Under the pieces are notes generated by a model. The model saw only the letters and a list, made by a program, of their open reading frames with translations, was not told the DNA's origin and did not search any database. Position numbers and translations under genes: made by a program. Shown here piece by piece: positions 30,200 to 40,579 of a stretch of DNA of 64,000 nt (its first letter is position 1; every line of letters begins with the position of its first letter). The stretch covers positions 248,001-312,000 of the forward strand of contig JADWQD010000010.1 in assembly GCA_016110215.1 (NCBI GenBank), given 5' to 3'. The DNA is from Capronia americana. Lineage: Eukaryota > Ascomycota > Eurotiomycetes > Chaetothyriales > Herpotrichiellaceae.

Positions 30200-31095
30200 T
30201 CCCGGGACTGCGTTTGGAATGGGAATTGAAATGGGACGACGTCCGAAAAACGCCGTTGACCCCCTTGGCCACCAAGGCCGGTGGCTCGAATGACCCGTCC
30301 ACAGACGATATGCTCTGTCAGTGACAATTATCTTGACAGTGACGGATAGTGATGCCACGGACCAAGAACGGGAGTACGTACAATGCTACAGTATTGCAGT
30401 ATCTTGGCCGCGAATGTACATGCGGAAGTGGTCGTCTTGACTCATACCTTGTGCAGCTCGGCAAAGCAAGAGACCTTGAAGGAGGCATGACCTTTCCATT
30501 GCAGGATTCAGACAGACACCCGCCAGAGTTGAAGTACCATCCGTCAAATGGACAACGAGCTACGATCTTAGCGCCAGAAGAAACTCGGTCTTGAACTCAA
30601 GCTCGAACTGTCCACATGAGAAGGCGATCCCACAGTGCCGGGTTGCTGTGGTCGCTCTAGACACGAATAACTGGGTAAGTGACGAGACGAGACCAGACCC
30701 GACCATGACATCAATTCCATCGTTATATTCCTCCTGTCATCCTGTTCTCCGGGACTTTGAGAATCATGCATGTCACTGCCACTATTGCTGTCTTTGGTCG
30801 AGCTGGCTGAAGTCCGAAGACCGCTGGCGTCCCAGCCGGATTCCAAATGAGACACATCAGTACATTAGTTGGGATAGTCGATTGATGTATGTGCATAGCA
30901 ACAGGACAAGAGTATACGCACGGCTTTCAGAAACGGGAGTCTCAACTTGGGATGCCTCAAGCCTTGATTTACAATTACAAGGTGGATATGGATGTTGCGA
31001 GAAATATGATTGCGAAACGCGTGAATATGTTCCGTTATCTGGATCCTGTCTGTACCTAAGCCTTGGCTTGGCAGCACCCTCTCCCTCCCTCCCCT
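30200..31095. other. Intergenic or decayed, no supported gene
   Basis: A short protein-like frame just after the pseudogene (about 30180-30325) probably belongs to its decayed remainder. A plus-strand frame at 30591-31205 overlaps the next gene antisense and is compositionally poor. Nothing else recognised. Confidence 0.45.
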
Positions 31096-31788
31096 TCATA
31101 TCCAGCCCCTGTGCAGCTGCTGGTGTGCGTGTGCAGAATACTCGTATGTGGCCTCAAATTCCGGCACCGCCGGTCCCTCACCGCCGTCGAATGCCTGCGG
31201 GCTGACCTTCTGGCTCTTCACTCTGGGTGCATCGCCCCACGAGGCCTTTCTCTCCCCCGCTGTCCGGACACTGGCTGGTGATTCTTCGCTTCCCAGCGCT
31301 GATTGCAGGTTATACCGCGGGCTGTGCAGTGGGAGTGGATTTGAAAAGGGACCCCCACCCGCAGGAGACGTGGCTTCCATATGAGGTACATGTAGGTTGC
31401 GCGTTTGGTACTCGTCGATTCTGGTAGGCGACGGGGCGGCAATTTCTGTGGTCGGTCCGCGTGGTTTGTCAAATTCTGTTTCGTGTGCTCCTAGAGCGCC
31501 GTGCATGTAATGCAGAGGTCTCTTCCCCACTGACATGCCGCGAATGGGTCTGATCGCCACAGACGGGGGCGGCTGCAAAATCCCCATCTCGATAGGTGCG
31601 GACTTGGACCAACGGTGTATGCTCCCAGCAACGGCGTCTGCGGTTCCAGCTCGAGAGTCCTCGGACTGTCGGCGCCGGTGGCGTTTCTGGAGACAGACGC
31701 AGACGAGGGCGGCGACGGGGAGGAAGATCAGCACAACGCCCAAGAAGAGGAAAACCGGTATGGCAGACTTTGAGCCTCTCGGTGCCAT
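31096..31788 (-). CDS. Single-pass membrane protein, hypothetical
   Basis: 230 aa, ATG at 31788. A strong N-terminal membrane segment (IPVFLFLGVVLIFLPVAALV, about residues 10-30) is followed by a Cys pair and a very basic stop-transfer stretch (QKRHRRRQ). About 180 disordered residues rich in Ser, Pro, Ala and Gly follow. The layout implies a short lumenal or outside N-terminus and a cytosolic tail. No family recognised. Composition and a clean anchor make it more likely real than chance. Confidence 0.6.
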   Translation of the reverse strand: MAPRGSKSAIPVFLFLGVVLIFLPVAALVCVCLQKRHRRRQSEDSRAGTADAVAGSIHRWSKSAPIEMGILQPPPSVAIRPIRGMSVGKRPLHYMHGALGAHETEFDKPRGPTTEIAAPSPTRIDEYQTRNLHVPHMEATSPAGGGPFSNPLPLHSPRYNLQSALGSEESPASVRTAGERKASWGDAPRVKSQKVSPQAFDGGEGPAVPEFEATYEYSAHAHQQLHRGWI

Positions 31789-32931
31789 GATGTTTGACGG
31801 TATGGGGCTGCTGTTTGCGTTTGATGGAATGTGGATGATTTTGTGGCAGGATGTTGGATGTGCGATGCTGGATGTGGTTCCCGGCGGCGGGTGTATGCAT
31901 AATGACTACCTATGAATTCAAACAGGGGCAGTTGGATGCGGAGAGAGGCTTCCAGCATGCAAGACTTTCTTCGGTGTTCTTTCTCTGCTCTACCATGGAG
32001 TGCTCATTGTTAAGGGGCGTGACCGGTTCAAAGAGCGACAAAGGATAGTGCGTTCGTCGTTGTCACTTGGAGACCACGGTTTGACAAAGCTCCCATGATG
32101 GTGAAAGGCTGTCAGCTGCTCTTTGTGGTCGAGACTTACAGTGTTTGTGTTATAGCAAGTGTGACAGGCTGGTGATAGCTTGATTGTCACGAGGATTTGA
32201 AGAGGTTCTTCGAGAACAGAAGCGCTCATTCGGTCCATGATCAGGGACATGCCCGCCTGGCATTAAGTCGGTGGCTTCGCACGGTCTTCCCTGCTCGAAT
32301 TCAGGTGTGAGCCCGGACCGAGCAGTCAGATATGGGTGGGAATTGGGTTGAAAGATTGGACTTTGGCGACAGCAAGCGAAGCTAGAGTCAAGAAACTGTA
32401 CTGCGTCCAGCGACTCGTTGGGAAGTTCCAACACGGAAGCGGTGCGCTGTAGCTCCGCAAAGCGCGAGGTGCCCCGAGGTGCAGATGCGAGGAAGAGAGT
32501 GGTTTCTGTCTAGGATCCATCTCATCGAAAGAGGTCCGAGTTCGAATGTTTGACGCAGGTAAAATGCAAGCACAGCCATGTCGATACTCGTCATCAAGGA
32601 TTATGATGCTGTCGTGAAAGGCAAGAGTGCGCCATGTTTGACACCGGACTCCAGCAAGTGGTGTTAGAGGCGAACTTTCCACGAAACGTTAGGGGTAGCT
32701 GAGACATAGGTCCAAGCGTAGCTTCACCCCCGTTCAGCCGCGATAATACACCCAAAAGCCTCGTGTGAAAAGTGAAGATTGAGAAACAAAGAATGAACCT
32801 GATCGTATAAATATGAGACTCAGCCAACACACTGGGGACTTTTGAGAAAATCATGTCTTCCAAACCGCCAAGGAAAGACCGCCACGGGTCTCACATTCAA
32901 AGATATATCTTTCTTCAGCCCATCTTCTCTC
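31789..32931. other. Intergenic, nothing recognised upstream of the 5S gene
   Basis: Short frames on the minus strand (32326-32682, 32594-32863) have no motifs. A TATA-like element lies at the right end, close to the 5S gene. Confidence 0.45.
32901..32910 (+). promoter_or_regulatory. TATA-like element upstream of the 5S rRNA gene
   Basis: AGATATATCT lies about 22-31 nt before the 5S start, the position of the upstream TATA element seen in filamentous-fungal 5S genes. Confidence 0.55.
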
Positions 32932-33050
32932 GCAATCGACCATAGGATGTGGAAAACAGGGCTTCCCGTTCGCTCAGCCGTACTTAAGCCACATGCCGGT
33001 TCGTTAGTACCAAGGTGGGTGACCACTTGGGAATCCGGACTGTTGATTGT
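32932..33050 (+). rRNA. 5S ribosomal RNA, solitary copy
   Basis: About 119 nt, the normal 5S length. The 5' end CAATC pairs with GATTG at 33045-33049 to close helix I. Internal landmarks match fungal 5S: GATGTGGAAAACAGGG, TTCCCGTTCGCTCAGCCG (the A-box region), TTAAGCCACATGCCGG and GGTGGGTGACCACTTGGG. It is transcribed by RNA polymerase III from internal control regions; the RNA enters the large ribosomal subunit. Dispersed single 5S genes outside the rDNA repeat are normal in Pezizomycotina. A few loop positions differ from the Neurospora-type sequence, so it may be a minor isotype. Confidence 0.92.
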
Positions 33051-33054
33051 TTTT
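33050..33054 (+). terminator. Pol III T-run terminator of the 5S gene
   Basis: Five consecutive T on the coding strand directly after helix I, a standard RNA polymerase III stop. Confidence 0.85.
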
Positions 33055-33666
33055 GCCCAAAATTAGAATGATAGAATTGAAGTGGCGGTGGAGGTTTTCT
33101 ATATTATTTTTTTGAGCTAGTGTTGAGAAGGCGGAAGTTAGGTCCTGCCAAGCCCGAATCACGGCGTGCATAAATAACAAGTAGGACTGTGGAGAAGTCC
33201 TGACGTACTCGCTACTGACGGCCAAGTGGAGGGCCCACGTGGATCGGATTCTACGTACCGAGTAGGTATCTAGTCACTTAGTGAACGCTGTGTAATCTTC
33301 ACAAATCTTGTTCCTGTGCTTACGCAGAACCAAGAGTATACGGGTGAGGGGCACCGCGCCGGATGCCTATTCTCCCCCAGCCGCGAACTCGTGGAGGGCC
33401 CTGCACTGCCCTGAGAATCCTTCGACCATCTCGGATCGGATGCAGACGGGTAACGAGTGTCACTGGTCTCACTCGGAGCCGAACGGTGCCTTCCAACATA
33501 CGCACCCGACGTCAGCGCTGGAACCCTACTAGGCTGCACTTTTCGAAGGCCTTAAGAAAGGGCATGTCAGCAAGGTGAGGTGAGGCGAGGTAAGTACTCG
33601 TACTGTGCAGGTCTAGTTAGGTGCCTTGGACATTTTCTCTCATTCCTCGTCCACACTGACTGCGCT
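33055..33666. other. Intergenic, nothing recognised
   Basis: About 600 bp between the 5S gene and the next start codon; no supported feature. Confidence 0.45.
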
Positions 33667-34254
33667 ATGCTCGCGTCCGGCACTTTGACGGCGACCGTCA
33701 TCCTCCAGCTCCTATTCGGTTTCGTGGCCCTGATCCTCGCGGCGTTTTGTGCCGTGTGTTTTGGCGCCGAATTCGCGTACGGCGTCGTATGGTGGTCGGT
33801 GAGTGCCAAGTGCCCGCTCCCTGTGTCGTCTCTGGATACATTGCCATCACCATCAACATGACCACTACCACTACCACTCAGTCTTGAGACCGTGCATATA
33901 AATAACTCTCTACAGTTCGGGTGGACACTGGTCATCGCATGCCTGCGATGGTGGACGTATGACCTCCCTCGCTCGGTCGTCGAGCAGATTGTCCATCTCG
34001 CATTTGAGGCGTTCGCGCTGATCAACTGGGCTGTCGCGACCGGCGTGTTGGTCGCCCTGAACGTCCGGCTGAACAAGCTGAGAAAGGAGTACAACTATGA
34101 TGTCGACCACGATATCTCGTTGACAGACGAGTTGGTGACGCATCAGTTCGGTGCCCTAGGCATGGGCGGCCTCTACTGCAGCTATGCATTGAATGCGGTT
34201 ACCGGGGTCATCTGGTGGGTTCTTCGGCGGTGGCGTTCTATTGAAAGGTGTTAG
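33667..34254 (+). CDS. Small multi-pass membrane protein (MARVEL-like topology), hypothetical
   Basis: Two exons, 33667-33798 and 33916-34254 (156 aa). The intron has a GTGAGT donor and a CTCTACAG acceptor, and the join reads VVWWSFGWTLVIACL. Four hydrophobic stretches are visible: ILQLLFGFVALILAAFCAV, SFGWTLVIACLRWW, FEAFALINWAVATGVLVAL and a weaker one near the end (GGLYCSYALNAVTGVIWWV). About 25 charged residues separate the last two. Size and topology resemble fungal MARVEL-domain proteins, but I see no definitive motif. The 3' end is uncertain: the final codons after GVIWW could instead lie in an intron. Confidence 0.6.
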
Positions 34255-34572
34255 TCTTCCTGCTGACAGAAATTGCCCACCCTAGTGTTTTGTTCCTGAT
34301 ATCTACCTTCGACAGCTTCAGGTTGTTGAGGATGTCGAAGCGAGCGGCGAAGAACGACGTGGAGAAGGAATATAAATACGGTCAGCTCTAGTGCGGGAGG
34401 ACTTGTCTGGATTTGAACGTTACAACGGCAGGGCAAGATGCATTCTGATGAGCTTGGAACGGTCCCGTTCGCTTGTCCGACACGTTCAACTGTTTAAAGC
34501 GAGCATGGGTGCCAGTATGGTGTGCAGGAGAAATTACTGCTGGAACGGAGCGTAACTATTACTGCATGAAAC

Positions 34573-35526
34573 TCATCCCACGAGCGAATACCCCAGATCC
34601 TTCCCGCTCCCATCCTCACTCGCGGTCCCCATCTCGACCAGCCGTTTCCGCATCCCTTCGGCCCTGACCCCCTTGGCACCCTCGATCGAGGAGAACTGCG
34701 CCCGCCCAACCCACTCGCCGACGCCGTGCTGCAGGACCTGCCTCGCCCGCTCGCTGCCATGGCCCGCCAACCCGACCGATCCATGGAGCGTCATGCGCCC
34801 GAGCTCCCTCGCGGCATCAATGCCCCGATACACGCCGCGATGTAAGATATTGCTATCGTAAAACACGGCATCCCCGGCTTGCAGCTCGACGACGACCTGG
34901 CCCGGCAGATCGGGCTCGTAGGGCCGCGCGTCGCGTTCCCTCTGGGTGCGCACGCGCCGATGACTGCCCGGGACGACGAGGAGCGACGCGTCCTCGAACA
35001 ACGCGATGTTGTACTGCGCGTGCAGTTGCTGACCGCCGTGCTGCTGCGGACTCTTCTCCGCCAACTGCCGCGCCTCCTCCTCGGGCGTGACGTCCGGGCG
35101 CACGTCGTCGCGATGCCACGCGAGTTCAAAGTCCTCGCCCTGGCCCGGGCTGACGAGCAGGTTGAACAGTTCCATGACGAGGCGGTCGTCGTCGTCGTTC
35201 TTTTCCTTCTTCAGGCCGAGCAGTTCCTTGACCACGTCCAGCACGGGATCCCCAAAGTAGACCTCGGCAAAGGTGTCGCGCGTGTTCATATCCGGGTGCA
35301 GGAGATGCTGGACGCCCCAGATGTTGTCGCCGGCCTGCCACTCGCGCCAGGGCGGGTATTGCTTGGGCACGGTGCGGACGTGCGGCCACTTGCCCTGCCG
35401 CGCCCGGTCGGTCGTGTACTTGCACGAAGCCTGCATGGCCAGGAGGACGTGTTGCGGGAGGAGGTTGGGGATCTTCACGAACCCGTCGCGCCGCAGGGCG
35501 TCGAGATGGGGGGTCGACGAGACCAT
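34573..35526 (-). CDS. Phytanoyl-CoA dioxygenase (PhyH) family oxygenase
   Basis: Single exon, 317 aa, ATG at 35526. The Fe(II)/2-oxoglutarate site is recognisable: HxD in WHRDD (about residue 136) and the distal His in ILHRGVYRG (about 225). LVVPGSHRRVRT lies between them, as is usual in PhyH proteins. The N-terminal LRRDGFVKIPNLL opening is also typical. The enzyme is expected to hydroxylate a small molecule using 2-oxoglutarate and oxygen; the substrate is unknown. No peroxisomal SKL-type C-terminus is present (it ends YSLVG), so a cytosolic location is likely. High GC and a third-position bias like the phosphatase gene at the left. Confidence 0.87.
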   Translation of the reverse strand: MVSSTPHLDALRRDGFVKIPNLLPQHVLLAMQASCKYTTDRARQGKWPHVRTVPKQYPPWREWQAGDNIWGVQHLLHPDMNTRDTFAEVYFGDPVLDVVKELLGLKKEKNDDDDRLVMELFNLLVSPGQGEDFELAWHRDDVRPDVTPEEEARQLAEKSPQQHGGQQLHAQYNIALFEDASLLVVPGSHRRVRTQRERDARPYEPDLPGQVVVELQAGDAVFYDSNILHRGVYRGIDAARELGRMTLHGSVGLAGHGSERARQVLQHGVGEWVGRAQFSSIEGAKGVRAEGMRKRLVEMGTASEDGSGKDLGYSLVG

Positions 35527-36151
35527 TGCTCGAGTTTCCAGGATCAGACGGGACGAGATGGGAGAGTGTGTGGGTGTGGATGTGATGCCAGGGTATTCGG
35601 ATGGATGTTGATGGTGGGAGTCCGGGTTGTTCGTTATTTGTTATTGCGAAATGTATACACAGTTCACAGTTAAGATGCCGTGCTCGTGGTTTCTAATTTC
35701 TAGTTTCCCGTCCTAAGCCTTTAGTACTCGGTTCTGATCGAATGGTGGCATCAACGCAAAGGCCAGCCAGCGAAAGGCGGGGGTGGCGGCGATCGGTAGG
35801 CCTCCCCGCACGAGGCTAAGCAAGACAAGGCTCCGTTAAAGGCCCCCTCCGTCGCGAAGCCTGGAAGAGAAGAGGCGTGAGTAGAGAGAAGAGCGCGCGA
35901 GAGCTGCTAAGCCAAGTCTTTCACAATGAGACAGTATTTCGTCTAAATAATTATACCGTCGCTTCTCACAATCTGTGAAAGTCCCGCTATGTCTCGGCCG
36001 TCATCATGATTTTCCCAACCCAAGTCTACTGTGTGATTATCCAAGTGTTGTGCTATCCCATTTACAAATGCCCTGTTCATGATTTTTTTTCCAAACCGCC
36101 CTTTCGCTGATATGCAAGAAGACACAAAAAATATGTCCGAGAAAGCGTTCG
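35527..36151. other. Intergenic, nothing recognised
   Basis: About 620 bp: promoter of the PhyH gene and 3' region of the DUF3431 gene. No supported feature. Confidence 0.45.
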
Positions 36152-37267
36152 TCAGAATCCGTCTCCTTGCCGCCATGGCCGTCCCACTTCCAAAGCTCTC
36201 AGACGCGGATCGCTGCCCCGATCGAAAGCCTCCTGCTTCAACAGCTCCAGGCGCGACTCCATATTGCGCGCCCGCGCCCTCGCCCCTTCAGCTTCAGTCG
36301 GCACGCCCGCATTTTCCGGCACCTCCTCCGCTTGGAGTCTCCGTATCTCTGCACGCATGTCGAACCACTGTTCGAACTGCTCAGCGCCGCCGAAGCAGAT
36401 CCCATAGCCATCGCAGTAGCAGGCATGCATGGCAGGACACAGCTCAGACACGCCAGCGAAGAGGAACTGCCACGAATACTCCATCACCCGGCCCGAGAAG
36501 GTGTCACTGAGCTCGGTGTGGAGGACCCAATCCCTGTAGCGAATGTACTCCTCCCTCGGAACGGCGCGGATTCGGTCTCGCGAGACAGCGAACTGCGCAC
36601 AACAGGGCTGCGAAATGGCCTTCGGAGGAGGCACATTGGGGTGCAACTCGGACCAGACGTCGAGAGAGAAGGCCCGCTCCTCCATCTTGCGGTGCGTGTC
36701 GAGTTCCTCGTCCGGCCGGTCGAGGTGTAACCAGTCGGGACAGCCTGGCTCGTGGTGGCATCGCAGGTTGAAGTATCCTGCGCGAGTGACGTGAGCGTCG
36801 CTGAGGTGCTCGATCGTCTTGATCATGTCAGAGTCGAGAAGGTCGTTGTTATGCCATGCCGTCCTGTGGGCGTGGACGAAAACGGAGACGTCGGAAAGGG
36901 TATCATAGTGGTCGATGATGTAGGACAGATAGACCATGGCTTCATGGCCCTTGTTTCGTGGGACCTCGTAGCCGGGAGACAGGGCTGGCTTGTCCACCAC
37001 ATATACGGCCCTGGTTACATTGAGGGTCGAGTTCTCCAACCAGGACACGTCTTCGGATTCCTGTCTGGCAACCACGACTGTCTTGGTGTAGGTCTGTCCA
37101 TGTCCTTTGGGCGTCCCGGGCAGGTACTTGATAGTGACGCCCTCCGGGGTGTCCTGCGTTGTAATGAATGGCAGAATCTTCACATCCTCATGTCGAGGAA
37201 GGTGCCACCACAGCAGGAGCACCGAAACTGCGGTTATGAAGGCAATCCCGGGCCGTAAGCGTGACAT
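36152..37267 (-). CDS. DUF3431 family protein, membrane-anchored
   Basis: Single exon, 371 aa, ATG at 37267. An N-terminal signal anchor (IAFITAVSVLLLWWHL, about 7-24) suggests a type II Golgi or secreted protein. The DUF3431 body is clear: AVYVVDKP, NKGHEAMVYLSYIIDHYDTL, VFVHAHRTAWHNND, then a Cys-rich region (RCHHEPGCPDW, PCCAQFAVSRDRI) and EYSWQFLFAG near the end. The fold of this fungal family has been likened to glycosyltransferases, and the DHYDTL/HAHRTAWHN segment would fit that, but activity is unproven. The last ~60 residues are charged and helical. Confidence 0.88.
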   Translation of the reverse strand: MSRLRPGIAFITAVSVLLLWWHLPRHEDVKILPFITTQDTPEGVTIKYLPGTPKGHGQTYTKTVVVARQESEDVSWLENSTLNVTRAVYVVDKPALSPGYEVPRNKGHEAMVYLSYIIDHYDTLSDVSVFVHAHRTAWHNNDLLDSDMIKTIEHLSDAHVTRAGYFNLRCHHEPGCPDWLHLDRPDEELDTHRKMEERAFSLDVWSELHPNVPPPKAISQPCCAQFAVSRDRIRAVPREEYIRYRDWVLHTELSDTFSGRVMEYSWQFLFAGVSELCPAMHACYCDGYGICFGGAEQFEQWFDMRAEIRRLQAEEVPENAGVPTEAEGARARARNMESRLELLKQEAFDRGSDPRLRALEVGRPWRQGDGF

Positions 37268-38290
37268 TGTGGTCTCCCCGGGAGCAGCGACGCGACGACG
37301 AGGCTGCAGCTCTCAGTCCAGCCAGGAGTGGGTGGGTGTGCGCAGAGATGGGCGAGCGCCAGCAACCAGAAAAAAAAACCCAGCAGCACACCCGAGTAGA
37401 AGCTATTCAATCACCGCCGTTCACCCAGCAAAGGTATGTACAGTAACATGCACGTATCTTGTCTTGCATGTGAAAAACGATCTCAACAACCACATCTGTG
37501 ACCTAGACGGCTGTGTACGTGTGTATGTACTGTACCATTGGCTCGCTCGCCACGAGGGACAAATGTAGGTACTGTGTACTGTGTACTGTAGTACGACTTT
37601 GCCTTCCCGGGTGATGTCAAAGCGAGGGGAATAAAAATGGACGACGGGAAAGAAGATTGCGATTGCGATTGAGATTGAGATTCTGTGAAAAGAAAAGGGC
37701 GCCGGCCGTCATAAGGCTGATGTTAATGCTGGTACGAGTGAATAACTTGAGAGTACGAGGTACCCATTACTTAACAGGTCTTGATCCGATCATTTTCACA
37801 CAAATCACATGCAACTCGAAAAACAACGCAAGTGGCGATGAAAAGGTGATTGAGCAGAATGGATGCAGGATGCACAAAGAACCGTGGACCGTTGACCGTT
37901 TGAAAGTGACACGCCAGGGGCTGATCTCAGGCTCCACAGGCATGGGGATTCAGGCGTGATTGGACTCGCCCTGGGGCTGGGCGGGACGCCTACGAGTCCC
38001 GGGGCAGGGAAGAGGCCTACGGAAATAGAAAGAGCCCGCCGTGCCCGCCTATGAAGGAGGTTCACGGACTGTGTCTGTGGTGTGTCGCCTAATTGACGCC
38101 ATGGAGCTTGTTTCAACTGTTTTTGTCGATCGCCCAACATCGCCGGTTACGGTATTAGGGGGTGTAGGGGGTCCGGGTTCAAATCAAACAAACGTCACCA
38201 GGACAGTCCACAGAACGGGCCTCGTGGCCTCTTACCGATGTTGCCTGTGATATATAGTGTATGGTGCTGTATGCAAACTACATACTTATC
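37268..38290. other. Intergenic with short simple repeats
   Basis: Contains TGTACTG-type repeats near 37570-37590 and a GATTGC/GATTGA run near 37657-37682. No supported gene; a minus-strand frame at 37805-38140 has no motif. Confidence 0.5.
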
Positions 38291-40033
38291 CTAATATATC
38301 GGCACGTTGAAAGCGTCAAGGTCATAGTTCCAATAATCCACACTCTGCTGATCGAAGCGGCACTCCGGGTTCGTCGCGTTGCCTCGCCAGACCGGACGCA
38401 GCGGCCAGGCACATATCTGTTGATTCTGGCCCTTATTGCTTCCCTGCAGGACCGTGGCATTCAGAGTCTTCGGCGCATTCCCATTCTCGACCCAGTCGAT
38501 CATCACGGCCAAGTTGGTCTGGGGAAACGGGCCATCGGGCTGCGCTGGGTTAGCCGCACAGTGCGTCGCGCCAGGCACCAGGAACAACTTGAAGAACTCG
38601 TTCTGAGCCGCGGCAGAGTCGTTGTAGCTCTTGCCGGGGTTCATGATCTTGCGGACGGATTCCCAGTAGCGGACCGACGACGCGGTGGGGATCCCCCAGT
38701 CTGACTCGCCGTGGAACATCAGCACCTTCCCGCCGGCGTTCTTGTACGGAGTGAGGTCGGGCCAGTTCGTTTCCAGCACGCCTTGGAATCGCTGCATGCC
38801 CTCGGTGATCCAGTCCTTCAAAGTGTCGTAGGTCACCCCGTTGATGTTGGGAACGTTTGAGCCGTTCAGCAAATTGATCTCCACCTCGACAAACACGCCC
38901 CCAAGACTGATCACTGATAAACCCCATTGCTGCGACGTGGCATTGTAGCCGGTCTGCGCTTCGGTCATCTGGGCGCCGGGCGCGGGCGCGAAGTACACAC
39001 GCCTGCCCTGGGTGTCGTGCAAGCCGTCGAGGATCTTCTTCACCACGGCAACGGCTTGCTTCGTCACGTTTCCTTGCTGCGCAGGAGTTGCCGGTGATCC
39101 AGCAATTGCCGGCGTGGCAGGACAGGAATACGGCTGCCCGGCGATTGCCGAGAAGTTGTTGGCCTCGACGTATTGCGTATAGCACAGATCGGTCCGCGCT
39201 ACCACGCCATCCTTTTTCCCATCGAGCGGGTCGCAGTGGATGATGGTCTCATTGACAATCTTCTGCAACTCGCACGGCGACGGGTAGTAGCCCATGGTCT
39301 GCTCGACAACGTTCGGATAGAGAAGCTGGGTCTGCTGGAACGACCACCGAAACGCCGGCGCACCGATGATGGCGCCATCAAAGGAGTCTGCATATCGTTG
39401 TACCTGACTCCATCCCTCTCGACCACCCTCGGAGCATCCTTGCCAATATGTATAGAGGGTCGTGTTCGACTGCGTCATGTTGAAGAACGATTTGGTGAAT
39501 GCCTTGCCCAGTTCGCTCATCTCTCGGATTCCTTGGTAGCCGAACATATAGACGTTGTGCCAATTGAGGGTGCCGTTGGCTTCGAGCCATTGTGTAATCG
39601 TATTGCTCTGCGCAGCGCCAAAGCCGGCATCGGTCAAGCCGGAAACAGCACCGTAGATGATCCCACCCGGAAGGGACTGATTGCCCGAGTTGATGGCATA
39701 GCCGCCTCCGCCCGTGGCAAGAAAGCGATTCTGGAACTTGCCAGGGGCGGGCAGCCAGTACGTTAGTGCGACTTCATCGTCCAGACCATCATGGGAGTAT
39801 TTGAAGCTGACGTTGCAATAGTCGAAGGTAGCATCAGGGAAGAAGTCGTTGCCCGTGACGCTGACTTGCGTCACTGGGTTGGCGTTGACCGACGACGGAT
39901 CAAGACTCACACCAGGGTAAAAGCCAGGTGCTGGAAGATGTGCCCGCACGTACGACGGCGTGCAGACATCGTTGACTGTGGCTGCTGTGGCGCTGGCGAG
40001 CACACCGGTGAAGGCCAGGAGGTGGAAGTGCAT
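38291..40033 (-). CDS. Tannase/feruloyl esterase family, secreted
   Basis: Single exon, 580 aa, ATG at 40033. A signal peptide (MHFHLLAFTGVLASATAA) precedes the mature N-terminus. The catalytic triad is visible: Ser in GCSEGGREG (about residue 199), Asp in HGESDWGIP (about 443) and His in GATHCAANP (about 489). The Cys next to the Ser and the Cys after the His form the conserved CS-HC disulphide of the family. About a dozen N-glycosylation sequons are present. The enzyme hydrolyses ester bonds of gallotannins or feruloyl-polysaccharides outside the cell; sequence alone does not separate the two. A Zn2Cys6 regulator lies directly upstream on the same strand. Confidence 0.93.
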   Translation of the reverse strand: MHFHLLAFTGVLASATAATVNDVCTPSYVRAHLPAPGFYPGVSLDPSSVNANPVTQVSVTGNDFFPDATFDYCNVSFKYSHDGLDDEVALTYWLPAPGKFQNRFLATGGGGYAINSGNQSLPGGIIYGAVSGLTDAGFGAAQSNTITQWLEANGTLNWHNVYMFGYQGIREMSELGKAFTKSFFNMTQSNTTLYTYWQGCSEGGREGWSQVQRYADSFDGAIIGAPAFRWSFQQTQLLYPNVVEQTMGYYPSPCELQKIVNETIIHCDPLDGKKDGVVARTDLCYTQYVEANNFSAIAGQPYSCPATPAIAGSPATPAQQGNVTKQAVAVVKKILDGLHDTQGRRVYFAPAPGAQMTEAQTGYNATSQQWGLSVISLGGVFVEVEINLLNGSNVPNINGVTYDTLKDWITEGMQRFQGVLETNWPDLTPYKNAGGKVLMFHGESDWGIPTASSVRYWESVRKIMNPGKSYNDSAAAQNEFFKLFLVPGATHCAANPAQPDGPFPQTNLAVMIDWVENGNAPKTLNATVLQGSNKGQNQQICAWPLRPVWRGNATNPECRFDQQSVDYWNYDLDAFNVPIY

Positions 40034-40579
40034 CTTGTGTCCCCGAGCGTAGACTCACGTATTTCCGAATCAACCGCAGCAGATTCACGCCATCCTCCAC
40101 CCTCGCCCTCGTTTATATATCTCCCCATGACTCTCAAGCTCTGTCTTCATCCATTTGCCTGAATGGGACTCACCGCATCATTCAAGAGGGGTATATTCAG
40201 TTGCCCGTGTGGGACTAAGAGCACCCATGACGGAGAGGGGTATTGTGTCGGCTTGTGCGCATCCCCACGGTTCATCGGCATATAACCCCAGAAACCTCTG
40301 CAGCGAGATCAGCATTGAGATTGAAATGTGGAGAGCTGAGGATATGCCAGCCGGCTCGCCACAGCCATGTCACAGGTGTGTGCCTTCGGCTACCTCGTAA
40401 GGGGAAAGACCGGCTCGCGTCCCCAGGTTTTGGACTTTTGGAAGCCGTTGATATGGCGGCCAATGTTGCCCAGGCTCTTCTGGGGTTGTCTAAGCATTTG
40501 GCGACATTCCTGATTCGCGACCTGATTTCTTAGCGAGCGCCAATTCCCGTTGCGCATTGTACAGTCCACCAGATGATTC
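40034..40579. promoter_or_regulatory. Tannase promoter region
   Basis: 546 bp between the stop of the Zn2Cys6 gene and the tannase ATG. Besides the TATA-like element no factor site can be called with confidence. Confidence 0.4.
40112..40119 (-). promoter_or_regulatory. Candidate TATA box of the tannase gene
   Basis: Reads ATATATAA on the minus strand, about 80 bp before the tannase ATG, which leaves room for a short 5' UTR. Confidence 0.5.

Noticed and set aside
34853..35673. Long frames antisense or shifted relative to the PhyH gene
   Set aside because: Same GC effect; the PhyH frame alone has the iron-binding motifs.
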